A DNA stretch of 34,106 nt from Acidimicrobiales bacterium (lineage in GTDB: Bacteria; Actinomycetota; Acidimicrobiia; Acidimicrobiales; Iamiaceae). Below, in pieces: positions 1-6,849 of the stretch. Position numbers and translations under genes: made by a program. Where the stretch lies: assembly GCA_020439505.1 (NCBI GenBank), contig JAGQSO010000205.1, forward strand, positions 1 to 34,106, in the 5' to 3' direction. How positions within the stretch are numbered: position 1 is the stretch's first letter; the number at the start of each line of letters is the position of its first letter. The notes under the pieces were generated by a model. That model searched no databases. It was given only the letters and a program-made list of their open reading frames with translations, and was not told the DNA's origin.

Positions 1-383
1 GTAATGAGTTGACCAACACGCGGAACACACCGATCGAGGCCCTGGAGCGGGCGTTCCCGCTGCGGGTGCTGCGCTACCGCCTGCGGCGCGGCAGCGGTGG
101 TGCCGGATGGTCCGCTGGCGGCGAGGGCATCGAGCGTGACCTCCTGATGCTGGAGGACGTGACGGTCAGCCTGATCACCGAGCGGCGGGTGTCACAGCCC
201 TGGGGTCTCGCTGGTGGCGAGCCCGGAGCGGTCGGGGAGAACTGGCTGCTGCCAGGCGGGGACGAGGCCCGGGCCCGATCGTTGCCTGACAAGTGCACGA
301 TCCAGCTGAAGGTCGGCGATGTCCTCCGGATGCTGACGCCCGGTGGAGGGGGTTGGGGCCGGGTAGTCACCAGGAGCTGTTGA
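1..383 (+). CDS. Hydantoinase B/oxoprolinase family protein, C-terminal end (partial)
   Basis: About 127 C-terminal residues of a hydantoinase B/oxoprolinase subunit; the gene begins upstream of the window, because the frame is already open at base 3 with no plausible start nearby. The segment matches the end of the family: an N-T-x-N-T-P-x-E-x-x-E block, then a PLRV-x-x-Y-x-LR strand, a G-x-GG glycine-rich stretch, and a closing LTPGGGGWG motif near the C terminus. Such subunits pair with a HyuA-type ATP-dependent subunit to open hydantoin or 5-oxoproline rings in the cytoplasm. The partner is not visible here and substrate cannot be told from this fragment. Family assignment is confident; specificity is not. 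Confidence 0.85.
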   Translation, partial: NELTNTRNTPIEALERAFPLRVLRYRLRRGSGGAGWSAGGEGIERDLLMLEDVTVSLITERRVSQPWGLAGGEPGAVGENWLLPGGDEARARSLPDKCTIQLKVGDVLRMLTPGGGGWGRVVTRSC

Positions 384-467
384 CCGGGCGCACGACCGCC
401 CGGTTGCGCTGGGCAGAGCGACACCGCTTCGCTGGGTACCGATGGTCCATCCAGGGATTACCAACGG

Positions 468-513
468 GTCCAAATGGGTAGAGGCACTCGGTCCATTTGG
501 GTATTCTGGCGAG
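468..513 (+). promoter_or_regulatory. Leaderless-type promoter with two near-identical 13-bp repeats
   Basis: A TATTCT -10 element (502-507) lies six bases before the ATG at 514, which fits transcription starting on the start codon. Two 13-mers, GTCCAAATGGGTA (468-480) and GTCCATTTGGGTA (491-503), are direct repeats 23 bp apart; their cores CCAAATGG and CCATTTGG are reverse complements of each other. The second copy runs into the -10 box, so a bound protein would block polymerase. The operator role is inferred. Confidence 0.5.
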
Positions 514-1764
514 ATGTCGAGCTACATCCAGCGGATCGTCGACGAGGAACTGGCGGAGGGCATGCGCGAGCACCCGGCGATCCTTCTCGTGGGTCCTCGG
601 GCTGCCGGTAAGACCACGACCGCTCGTCGTCACGTAGCGAACGTCGTTCGCCTCGATCGTCCAGCCGAGGCAGCGGCGTTCGAAGCAGATCCCGACGCAG
701 CACTGGCGCGCCTTGAAGGACCGATCTTGCTCGACGAGTGGCAGGCGGTCCCAGGGGTGCTCGCAGCGGTCAAGAGAGCCGTCGATGACGACCGGAGTCC
801 GGGAAGGTTCTTGCTGACCGGGAGCGTGCGAGCCGACCTCGAGGCGGAGACTTGGCCTGGAACCGGTCGTCTCGTGCGCGTCTCCATGTACACGCTCTCC
901 CAACGCGAGTTGACCGGGGTAGCGGCAGGTCTGAACCCGGTCGACGTAATTGCGGCCGGCGAGGCACTCTCGCTCGCCGTATCCGGGCCATCCCCAGTTC
1001 TCCCGGACTACATCGAGATGGCGCTCCGGGGTGGCTTCCCGGAGGCAGTGATCGAGCTCGGTGAGCATGGTCGTACTCGATGGCTCACGAGCTACCTCGA
1101 ACAGCTGTTGACTCGTGACGCGATCGGCGTCTCGGGCCGGGACCCGGCGAGGCTCGCCCGGTATTTCGAGGTCCTCGCGCTGAACTCGGCGGGCATCGTG
1201 AGCAACGCGACCCTCTACGGGGCTGCGAACATCGACAAGAAGACGGCAGACGCCTATGACCGCCTGCTCTCGGATCTCTTCGTGCTCGACGTCGTTCCCG
1301 CCTGGCTCACGAACCGGCTCGCTCGCCTCATCAAGACGCCGAAGCGCTACATCGCCGATCCTTCACTTGTCGGGGCGGCGCTGAGGACCGACCTCGACGC
1401 CGTCCTGCGCGACGGGGACCTTCTCGGACGGATCCTCGATACCTTCGTCGCTGCCCAGCTTCGGCCCGAACTCGCGGTGAGCGCGGCGCGTCCTCGCCTG
1501 TTCCACCTGCGCGAGAAGAACGGCCGCCATGAGGTCGACCTCTTGGCAGAGCTCGGCGGGGACAGGGTCTTAGCGATCGAGGTCAAGGCGACTGCAGCAC
1601 CGAAGCGAAGTGATGCCTCCCACCTAGAGTGGATGCGGGATCACCTCGGACAGCGGTTCGTCGCGGGCGTGGTCTTTCATACGGGACCTTCGGCCTTCAC
1701 CTTGGCAGAGCAGATCACCGCGTTGCCCATCGCGGCGCTCTGGTCGGTCGGCAACGCCGCTTGA
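514..1764 (+). CDS. AAA ATPase with DUF4143 domain
   Basis: A 416-residue protein of the AAA_14/DUF4143 family. The N-terminal ATPase has a Walker A loop (GPRAAGKTT, about residues 27-35) and a Walker B-like LLDEWQ near 75, followed by a sensor-like LTGS. The middle carries the DUF4143 helical region (YLEQLLTRD, then the DKKTADAYDRLLSDLFVLD stretch). The C terminus has an EVDLL...IEVKAT pattern like a PD-(D/E)XK nuclease fold. The ATG at 514 was chosen over an upstream in-frame start at 442 because homologues begin close to the SxYIxRxxDEEL segment and a -10 box sits just before it. The cellular role of the family is not established; members are patchily distributed. Codons such as GCA, GAA and CCA are commoner than in neighbouring genes, a weak hint of horizontal transfer. 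Confidence 0.85.
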   Translation: MSSYIQRIVDEELAEGMREHPAILLVGPRAAGKTTTARRHVANVVRLDRPAEAAAFEADPDAALARLEGPILLDEWQAVPGVLAAVKRAVDDDRSPGRFLLTGSVRADLEAETWPGTGRLVRVSMYTLSQRELTGVAAGLNPVDVIAAGEALSLAVSGPSPVLPDYIEMALRGGFPEAVIELGEHGRTRWLTSYLEQLLTRDAIGVSGRDPARLARYFEVLALNSAGIVSNATLYGAANIDKKTADAYDRLLSDLFVLDVVPAWLTNRLARLIKTPKRYIADPSLVGAALRTDLDAVLRDGDLLGRILDTFVAAQLRPELAVSAARPRLFHLREKNGRHEVDLLAELGGDRVLAIEVKATAAPKRSDASHLEWMRDHLGQRFVAGVVFHTGPSAFTLAEQITALPIAALWSVGNAA

Positions 1765-1896
1765 CCATCCGACCCGGCGCGTGAAGCAGTCGACGAGTGA
1801 GTGGAGGAGCGGGCCTTCCCTATGCAGCGGCTCCGGTTCTCCTTTGGCGGCATCGGCGGGGGCTGGGCCCACCGCCGGCCACCGTCGATTGACGCG
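1765..1896. other. Non-coding remnant between the DUF4143 gene and PIN fragments
   Basis: Together with the PIN relic that follows, this makes about 290 bases without an intact gene. Open frames crossing it have arginine/proline/serine-rich translations with no recognisable domain. No antitoxin-like gene is visible on either strand. I see no tRNA, hairpin or repeat here. Confidence 0.4.
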
Positions 1897-2061
1897 TCAG
1901 GGGGCGAGTACCTCGATGGGACAGGTGATTCCCGGGGCGCGGGACAACCTGTTGTCGGCGGTGAGCAGCGTCCAGCCGAGGTGCTCGGCGATCCCGACCT
2001 CGGGGTCGACGCGGCGGCCGTAGTGGGTGATGTCGAGGCCGGCCGCTCCGAACGGTGATCG
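1897..2061 (-). pseudogene. Relic of a PIN-domain (VapC-like) toxin, C-terminal part only
   Basis: On the minus strand, an open stretch of about 54 codons ending in TGA (1897-1899) encodes AEHLGWTLLTADNRLSRAP followed by GITCPIEVLAP. This is the typical end of a VapC-like PIN ribonuclease: the last catalytic aspartate in L-T-A-D, then LxRAPG and a terminal hydrophobic strand. The N-terminal two thirds, with the first catalytic aspartate and glutamate, are missing: an in-frame stop lies at 2062-2064 and the plus-strand PIN gene begins at 2055. The homology stops where the other PIN gene starts, so a rearrangement probably fused two toxin loci. The PIN identity rests on motif recognition only. 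Confidence 0.6.
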
Positions 2062-2462
2062 TCATCGACGCGTCGGCGGCGATCCTCGCTCTCCTCAACG
2101 ACGGTGAGGCCCGCGCGATGCTCCGAGAGGGAGCGGTCGTCTGCCCCCACCTGGCTGATTCCGAACTGGCCCATGTGCTGCGGTCCCAGGTTCTGCGAGG
2201 TGATCTCAAAGCTGCCGATGCCGGGCGAGCCATCGACGTGTGGGGGCGCCTCGGCATCGAACGGATCGGCGTTCAGCGCCTGCTCCCCCGGATCTGGGAA
2301 CTGCGGGAGAACGTGAGTGCCTACGACGCCACCTACGTGGCGGTGGCCGAGGCACTGGAGGTTCCCCTTGTCACCGCCGACGGTGCCTTGCTGGGGCACC
2401 AGGCCCGCGCTGTTCGATCACGGTGGTTCCCCGCTGACCGAGCGGGCTGGCGCTCGAGGTGA
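2055..2462 (+). pseudogene. PIN-domain (VapC-like) ribonuclease, probable C-terminal frameshift
   Basis: The 135-residue reading frame starts with GTG and has PIN landmarks: V-I-DAS at the N terminus (catalytic Asp), DSELAHVLR (Glu, near 36-37), S-A-YDATYVAVAEAL (Asp) and LVTADG (Asp). Toxins of this family cut RNA and are normally held in check by an antitoxin encoded just upstream; none is visible. After TADGA the frame continues as LGHQARAVRSRWF, unlike the family, whereas the frame one base back reads LAGAPGPRCSITVVPR and stops at 2435-2437, a textbook VapC ending. One missing C around 2385-2389 explains this. The four acidic residues precede the shift, so activity is possible. A sequencing error is the main alternative. 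Confidence 0.65.
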
Positions 2463-2476
2463 TCACCATCCTCGGG

Positions 2477-3148
2477 TCAGGCGGTCAGCGCCAAGCCTGA
2501 GCCGATCATCTTGGCGGCCAGCAGGATGAAGATGACCATCATGATGGTGGAGGAGTTGGCCAACAACCAGGTCTTCAGTTCATCCAATGGTTGGCGGGTG
2601 CGATCGCCCAACACCAGTACGGCGGCTACCGCGACGAGGACCACACTCGATCCCGCCACCGCGAATGAAACCACCGACGAAATCCCGACGGACGGAGAGG
2701 ACTGGGCGAGGGTGACGCCGGCGCTGATGCCGAGCGGAAGGTTCTTGGGGTTCAGCGCGGCCGAGACGAACCCGACACCGAGGACCTTCAACGGCGGCAT
2801 CGAATCGATGGCCCCCACCAGCTTGGGAGTGGCTGGCTCCTCGCCGGGTCGGGGTCGCTTCTGCCATTGCTTGGCCGCGAAGGCAAGGAACAACAGACCT
2901 AGGCCGATCTGCAACAGGTTGGCCCCGTCGGCGGCTGTTGTGTCCGTGGCCACATCGGCGCCATCGGCCAGGAGAAAGGCGGACGCGGTCAATGCGAACA
3001 GCCCGGCCAACCAGCCCACGGCAAATGCCGGCCCCGAGGACCGGGCCCGGGGGGAGACCAGCACCAAGATGACCAGTACCAACGGGATCGGGCTGAGGGC
3101 GATGGCCAGTGCCTGAGGAAGGACATCGCCGAGGGCGGACCAGTTCAT
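2477..3148 (-). CDS. GAP/Sap (SfLAP) family membrane protein
   Basis: A 223-residue, very hydrophobic protein resembling the sulfolipid-1-addressing protein family (SfLAP, 'GAP family protein'), distant relatives of LysE-type exporters. About six membrane segments can be drawn: roughly 5-30, 38-60, 72-90, a middle pair near 115-165 and a C-terminal one near 195-220. The family signature ALSPIPLVLVILVL is present at the N terminus. In mycobacteria, Sap-like proteins help move glycolipids across the membrane; here the substrate is unknown. The ATG start at 3148 has only a weak ribosome site (ACCGAG). It lies 24 bases downstream of the CbrC-like gene on the same strand, so they may be co-transcribed. 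Confidence 0.75.
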   Translation of the reverse strand: MNWSALGDVLPQALAIALSPIPLVLVILVLVSPRARSSGPAFAVGWLAGLFALTASAFLLADGADVATDTTAADGANLLQIGLGLLFLAFAAKQWQKRPRPGEEPATPKLVGAIDSMPPLKVLGVGFVSAALNPKNLPLGISAGVTLAQSSPSVGISSVVSFAVAGSSVVLVAVAAVLVLGDRTRQPLDELKTWLLANSSTIMMVIFILLAAKMIGSGLALTA

Positions 3149-3172
3149 CTCGGTGATCCGTCGCTCACCGGG

Positions 3173-3751
3173 TCACTCGAGATCCGCATAGGCCAAATGC
3201 GTACCGCAATGAAGACACCGGAACAGGTATGCGGTGGCAGATCCGTCGACGTCGAGTGAACCGACCAGCATCTCGGTCTCATCGGCGTCCATTCCCCAGC
3301 CCGCAATCTGCACGCGGAGGGCGCCGAGCGCGTCGGGGTGATCCTCTAGATCTTCCCACCCGGCCGGCCCCACGAACGCGGCAGCGTCGTCGCAGTGGAA
3401 CAGCCACCGCTCCTGCTGCCATCCGCTGAAGCCGGGGGTCCGTTCCTCCAACTCCCGAATGACCGCTTCGGGTATGGCGTCGGGGGCGTCAACTATCTCC
3501 GTGAAACGGACCTCGTGGGTCGACGCGGCGGAGCCGTCCGCTATGCACCACGGGCACACCTCGTCGCGCAGGTTCCGCGGTCCGTAGGCGCCGAGTACGT
3601 AGAGCCAGCCGGGGTTCTCGCCACAGACCAGACAGCGCCCGTCCATCTGCTCGAACGCTCCGTTGGCGGCAGGATCCGGGTGATAGCGGAAGGTGGGCAG
3701 CTCCCGTCGGCTTCTGGCGTTGCCTCGCCCCGTCGTCTCGCCGGGGCTCAA
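3173..3751 (-). CDS. CbrC family protein (UPF0167)
   Basis: About 192 residues of the CbrC family, cytoplasmic proteins of unknown biochemical role named after an E. coli gene linked to colicin E2 tolerance. The diagnostic LPTFRYHPDP block lies near residue 18, followed by three cysteine pairs (CLVCGE, CPWC and, near the C terminus, CLHCGTH) that look metal-binding. No ATG or GTG precedes LPTFRY in a useful position. The TTG at 3749-3751, which overlaps the TGA stop of the L,D-transpeptidase gene, is the best start; the CTG at 3698-3700 is an alternative. The overlap implies translational coupling to the upstream gene. The same frame stays open far upstream, antisense-like across the transpeptidase gene, but that part is only a frame shadow. 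Confidence 0.75.
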   Translation of the reverse strand: MSPGETTGRGNARSRRELPTFRYHPDPAANGAFEQMDGRCLVCGENPGWLYVLGAYGPRNLRDEVCPWCIADGSAASTHEVRFTEIVDAPDAIPEAVIRELEERTPGFSGWQQERWLFHCDDAAAFVGPAGWEDLEDHPDALGALRVQIAGWGMDADETEMLVGSLDVDGSATAYLFRCLHCGTHLAYADLE

Positions 3752-4572
3752 GAGATGAGAACGGGCACGCCGAGGGGCAGTTGAAGGTCGACCATCGACT
3801 TGATGGCGTCGTTGGTGAGACGGATGCAGCCGTGAGAGACAGCCTGTCCGATCAGGTCGGGCTGGTTGGTGCCGTGGATGCCGACCTGACCGGGTCCGCC
3901 GTTGAACTCGGTGAGGGTCTCGGAGTGCATGGCCAGGCCGAAGGCGTACGGGCCGTAATCGCCCGAGGGGTTGGTGTTCTGGATCAATTCGGTGACGAAG
4001 CTGGCCCCGACCGGGGTCGGGTTCTCGTCGGTTCCGATGGCCACCGTGGTGTCGAAGACCGACGCGCCGTTGTTCTCCACCCGGAGCTTGCGGTTGGCGA
4101 GATCGATGAACACCCGCATCGGCGTCTGGGTGAGCGTCACCGACGCCGCCGGTACCCAACCGGTTCCCTGGTTGGGCCGGGTCGGGAGCAGGATCTTGTA
4201 CCAGCCGCTGGTGGCGGCGGCGGTCACCCCGGGGTCGCCGATCACCGCGAAGGTGGTGGGAGCGCCGACCTCGGTGGTCGGGCCGATGTCGAGCTTCTCG
4301 GCCTGGGGGTCCGGAGCGGTTCGCACGTCGGGATCGGCCAGCGGTGTGGCGATGTAGCCGAGGAGGTTCTCCGTGCCAGGGGCGAGCTCGTCGAGGCGGA
4401 TCGTGGTGGACGTGGGGCCACCGGTGGTGGAGGTGACCGAGGTCGACGCCGGTCGGTCGGCGAGGGTGGGCCGGTCGCCGTTGCTGCACGCTCCGAGCAC
4501 CAAGACAGCGGTAGCCACCAGGGTCGGAAGGGCCGAGCGGTACCGACGGATACGAGGGGAGGTCGAAGTCAC
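3748..4572 (-). CDS. Lipoprotein L,D-transpeptidase (YkuD domain)
   Basis: A 274-residue secreted lipoprotein that should make 3-3 crosslinks or link proteins to peptidoglycan outside the membrane. A basic N terminus (IRRYR), a hydrophobic segment and a lipobox L-G-A-C with the lipidated cysteine at residue 29 are followed by a Ser/Thr-rich spacer. Next come an SH3-like region (about 75-140, ending WYKILLPTRP...GWVPA) and the YkuD domain (about 150-274). The catalytic signature HGTN...SHGCIRL is intact near the C terminus. GTG at 4572 is preferred to the TTG at 4581 because TAGCGT (4581-4586) sits eight bases before it, fitting a leaderless or near-leaderless message. The stop overlaps the start of the CbrC-like gene. 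Confidence 0.9.
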   Translation of the reverse strand: MTSTSPRIRRYRSALPTLVATAVLVLGACSNGDRPTLADRPASTSVTSTTGGPTSTTIRLDELAPGTENLLGYIATPLADPDVRTAPDPQAEKLDIGPTTEVGAPTTFAVIGDPGVTAAATSGWYKILLPTRPNQGTGWVPAASVTLTQTPMRVFIDLANRKLRVENNGASVFDTTVAIGTDENPTPVGASFVTELIQNTNPSGDYGPYAFGLAMHSETLTEFNGGPGQVGIHGTNQPDLIGQAVSHGCIRLTNDAIKSMVDLQLPLGVPVLIS

Positions 4573-4580
4573 GTCGAACA

Positions 4581-4586
4581 ACGCTA
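4581..4586 (-). promoter_or_regulatory. -10 box of the L,D-transpeptidase gene
   Basis: TAGCGT on the minus strand matches TANNNT and lies eight bases before the GTG at 4572. No convincing -35 box is seen, and there is no ribosome binding site. Confidence 0.4.
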
Positions 4587-4632
4587 GTTGGCCGCCGCGT
4601 CCAGACCGCGGCGGCCTGCTCCTATTCGCATC

Positions 4633-4654
4633 TTGACCGGACAGTCAATAGAGT
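4633..4654 (+). promoter_or_regulatory. Palindromic operator abutting a -10 box
   Basis: TTGAC (4633-4637) and GTCAA (4644-4648) form a perfect inverted repeat around a 6-base spacer, followed directly by TAGAGT (4649-4654), a TANNNT -10 element eight bases before the ATG at 4663. The size and symmetry suit a TetR-type repressor, as used for fatty-acid and lipid degradation genes in actinobacteria. The regulator is not in the window, so the assignment is inferred. Confidence 0.5.
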
Positions 4655-4662
4655 TCGCGGCC

Positions 4663-5445
4663 ATGGAGATCAACGGGATCAGTGCAATCGTCACCGGAGG
4701 TGCTTCGGGCCTCGGTGAAGCAACCAGTCGCGGCCTTGCGGCCCTCGGAGCCAAGGTCGTCGTAGCCGACCTCGACCGGCAGGCCGACAAAGGTGAGGCG
4801 CTCGCCAAGGAGATCGGTGGCGTGTTCGCCCCGTGCGACGTGGTCGACACCGACCAGGTGATCGCCTCGGTCGAAGCGGCCAAGAACCTCGGCCCGCTCA
4901 AGGCCCTGGTGAACTGCGCCGGCATCGGCTGGGCCACCCGCACCATCGGTAAGGACGGGTCCTATGACTCCGCCCACGACCTCGACATCTTCAAGAAGGT
5001 TGTCGAGATCAACCTCATCGGTACCTTCAACTGCATCCGCATCGCCGCCACGGCCATGTCGCAGAACGAGGCGGACGAGTTCGGTGAGCGGGGTGCGATC
5101 GTCAACACCGCTTCGGTGGCGGCCGAGGACGGCCAGATCGGCCAGGCCAGCTACTCGGCGTCCAAGGGCGGCGTGGTCGGCATGACCCTTCCCATCGCCC
5201 GCGACCTCGCCGCGGTCGGCGTGCGGGTCAACACCATCCTTCCCGGCCTCATCGACACCCCGATCTACGGCCAGGGTGAGGCTTCCGAACAGTTCAAGGA
5301 GCGCCTGGCCGCGGGGGTCCTGTTCCCCAAGCGCCTCGGCCAGGCCGACGAGTTCGCCTCGCTGGCCGTCGAACTGCTGCGCAACAGCTACATGAACGCC
5401 GAGTCGATCCGCATCGACGCCGGCATCCGCATGCAGCCCAAGTGA
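4663..5445 (+). CDS. SDR oxidoreductase, type II 3-hydroxyacyl-CoA dehydrogenase-like (HSD10 type)
   Basis: A 260-residue classical short-chain dehydrogenase. It has the NAD-binding TGGASGLG motif near residues 11-18, an acidic VVADLD at the end of the second strand (favouring NAD over NADP), LVNCAGIG (N-A-G motif), a catalytic serine in NTASVAA, and the Y-S-A-S-K pair near 165. The insertion before the active site and the PGLIDTPIYG segment resemble HSD10/3-hydroxy-2-methylbutyryl-CoA dehydrogenases, which oxidise hydroxyacyl-CoAs in fatty-acid and isoleucine breakdown. An in-frame upstream TTG (4588) was rejected because ATG at 4663 begins the conserved MEINGxxAIVTGG start and follows a promoter box. 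The gene stands alone. Exact substrate is not readable. Confidence 0.9.
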   Translation: MEINGISAIVTGGASGLGEATSRGLAALGAKVVVADLDRQADKGEALAKEIGGVFAPCDVVDTDQVIASVEAAKNLGPLKALVNCAGIGWATRTIGKDGSYDSAHDLDIFKKVVEINLIGTFNCIRIAATAMSQNEADEFGERGAIVNTASVAAEDGQIGQASYSASKGGVVGMTLPIARDLAAVGVRVNTILPGLIDTPIYGQGEASEQFKERLAAGVLFPKRLGQADEFASLAVELLRNSYMNAESIRIDAGIRMQPK

Positions 5446-5480
5446 CCAATCGCCCTGAGGGGCGAGTCACCAAGACCGAC

Positions 5481-5514
5481 AACGACCGCCCGTGGCCCCG
5501 CCCGGGCGGTCGTT
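5481..5514. terminator. Strong hairpin between convergent genes
   Basis: AACGACCGCCCG (5481-5492) pairs perfectly with CGGGCGGTCGTT (5503-5514) across a 10-base loop. It sits between the stop of the dehydrogenase (5445) and the stop of the HAD gene (5536), so it can end transcription from both sides. There is no long U tract, which is common in high-G+C actinobacteria. Confidence 0.75.
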
Positions 5515-5535
5515 CGCGTTCCACGGCCGGGCCCG

Positions 5536-6168
5536 TCAGCGGTGGTGAGTGCCGTCGACCCACACGGCAATGTCGGCCATGGCCAACAGCTCACGATCAC
5601 CCGATGAGTTGCCGTAGGCCCACATCGTCTCGGGCGGTTCACCGGCGAGCCACGCCCGCAGCCGGTACTCCTTCTCGGGGCCACGCACATTGGGCCCAGT
5701 GAGGTTACCGGTGAGGACCCCGTCGGCATCCTCCTCCAGGCCCACCGCGATCACGTGGTCGACGCCGTGCTCAGGCGCGAAGGGCTCCAGATAGGCCAGC
5801 AGCGACGCTGACACGATGACCACCTCGTGGCCCCGGTCCTGGTGCCACTGGAGTTGTCGCATCATCTCGGGGCGAAGCCGGTAAGGAAGCAACTCGGCGT
5901 AGCATCGGCCGGCGTCCTCGAGCCAAGCGGCCTCCCGACCGCACATCAGTTGGGCCAACAATGCTTCCTTGGCCCGGTCGCGCGGGTGCGCGATGGTGTC
6001 GGTCCTGGCCAGTCGAGCGCGGACGACGCCCGGCGCGACGTTGGACACTGCCATGGTGACAGCCCGTCGACCACAGGCGAACACCAGGAAGGGCACGAGG
6101 GTATCCCGCCTGGTGAGGGTGCCGTCGAAGTCGAACGCCGCCAAGCGCCGAGGTGATTCCGGGTCCAT
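5536..6168 (-). CDS. HAD-IB family phosphatase
   Basis: A 210-residue haloacid-dehalogenase-superfamily hydrolase of subfamily IB (SerB-like). Motif I is FDFDGTLT (residues 13-20, nucleophile Asp and acid/base Asp); motif II is the serine in VIVSAS; a lysine for motif III lies in the GPEKEYRL region; motif IV is YGNSSGDRELLAMAD. A small helical cap lies between motifs I and II. Such enzymes remove phosphate from phosphoserine, phospholipid headgroups or similar small molecules in the cytoplasm; the exact substrate is not evident. The ATG at 6168 is preceded by an AGAGAG ribosome site. It converges with the dehydrogenase gene. Confidence 0.85.
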   Translation of the reverse strand: MDPESPRRLAAFDFDGTLTRRDTLVPFLVFACGRRAVTMAVSNVAPGVVRARLARTDTIAHPRDRAKEALLAQLMCGREAAWLEDAGRCYAELLPYRLRPEMMRQLQWHQDRGHEVVIVSASLLAYLEPFAPEHGVDHVIAVGLEEDADGVLTGNLTGPNVRGPEKEYRLRAWLAGEPPETMWAYGNSSGDRELLAMADIAVWVDGTHHR

Positions 6169-6199
6169 TTCGCTGCTCTCTTGGAAGTCCGAACGCGAC

Positions 6200-6227
6200 G
6201 GAACCCCCAGCCGAAGCCGGGGGTTCC
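6200..6227. terminator. Hairpin terminator downstream of the LPRTG gene
   Basis: GGAACCCCC (6200-6208) pairs with GGGGGTTCC (6219-6227), with further GC/GC pairing inside around a CGAA loop. It lies 35 bases past the stop of the minus-strand LPRTG gene and before the HAD start, so it probably ends the LPRTG transcript. Confidence 0.7.
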
Positions 6228-6261
6228 GAAGGCTTACGAGGTGGACCAGATGGTCCGGTCG

Positions 6262-6705
6262 TCAGGCGGCGGTGCGCTTGCGGGTGGCGAGCATGGCGCC
6301 ACCGAGGGCCAGCATGCCGGCACCGACCAGAGCCATGGTGTTGGAGTTGCTACCGGTGCGGGGCAGCGGGGTGGTGGGGGCGGTGCCGGTGGACATCACG
6401 GTCAGGGGCGTGGTGCGGACGACCGAGCCACAGGTGGCGGTGATGGTGTGGGTACCGGGGCTCAGGTTGGCGCGGAAGGCACCGTTGAAGTCGCCGCTGG
6501 CGTCAGCGGTCACGGTGGCCAGAACGGTGCCACCGGTGGTGATGGTCACGGTGCTGCCGGGGGCGCAGCCGCGTCCCTGGAAGGTGGCGTTGCCGCCGAC
6601 CGAGACGGAACCGGGGGTGATGGCGAAATCACCGTACTGGGCAGCAGCAGGTGCAGCCACCAGAGCGGCGATCATCAGTGCACCGATAAGAATCTTGCGA
6701 AGCAT
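6262..6705 (-). CDS. Small LPXTG (LPRTG) cell-wall-anchored protein
   Basis: A 147-residue sortase substrate. It has a signal peptide (1-22, cleavage expected after the A-A-A run), a single Ig-like beta domain (about 25-103, containing cysteines 47 and 92 that could form a disulfide), a Thr/Pro linker, LPRTG at 114-118, a membrane helix at 123-141 and a basic tail (RKR). This is the standard sorting signal, so the mature protein should be covalently joined to the wall envelope. No sortase gene is in the window. The ATG at 6705 follows a good AAGGGAG ribosome site. It lies 144 bases downstream of a DUF4012 gene on the same strand; a second DUF4012 gene at 21638 is also followed by an LPXTG gene. 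Confidence 0.9.
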   Translation of the reverse strand: MLRKILIGALMIAALVAAPAAAQYGDFAITPGSVSVGGNATFQGRGCAPGSTVTITTGGTVLATVTADASGDFNGAFRANLSPGTHTITATCGSVVRTTPLTVMSTGTAPTTPLPRTGSNSNTMALVGAGMLALGGAMLATRKRTAA

Positions 6706-6753
6706 TGCGTTGTCTCCCTTCGGGCACCAGGCCCACCACGTGTAAGTAGCCGT

Positions 6754-6773
6754 ACCTTAGTGCCCGTTGGCAC
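6754..6773 (-). promoter_or_regulatory. Promoter region of the LPRTG gene with short palindrome
   Basis: On the minus strand, a perfect dyad (GTGCC, four bases, GGCAC; 6760-6773) is followed at once by TAAGGT (6754-6759), a TANNNT box about 50 bases before the ATG. A leader with a ribosome site follows. The dyad would occupy the -35 side and may be a regulator site. Function is inferred. Confidence 0.35.
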
Positions 6774-6829
6774 TGACCGCCACTCTTTCGGCCCTTGACT
6801 TTCTCCCGAGGGTCTCGTCCGGACTCGAG

Positions 6830-6845
6830 GTTCGGAGTTCCGAAC
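6830..6845. terminator. Small hairpin just past the DUF4012 stop
   Basis: GTTCGG (6830-6835) and CCGAAC (6840-6845) form a six-base-pair stem with a four-base loop, five bases beyond the DUF4012 stop codon in the minus direction. It is short and has no T tract, so termination is only possible. Confidence 0.3.
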
Positions 6846-6849
6846 GAGA

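Noticed and set aside
1781-2058. Possible antitoxin gene upstream of the PIN gene
   Set aside because: The plus-strand frames here are low-complexity with no antitoxin motif, and the opposite strand carries a PIN relic instead.
3752-4489. Upstream extension of the CbrC-like frame to 438 codons
   Set aside because: The extra part lies over the transpeptidase gene in another frame and has an Arg/Pro/His-rich translation.
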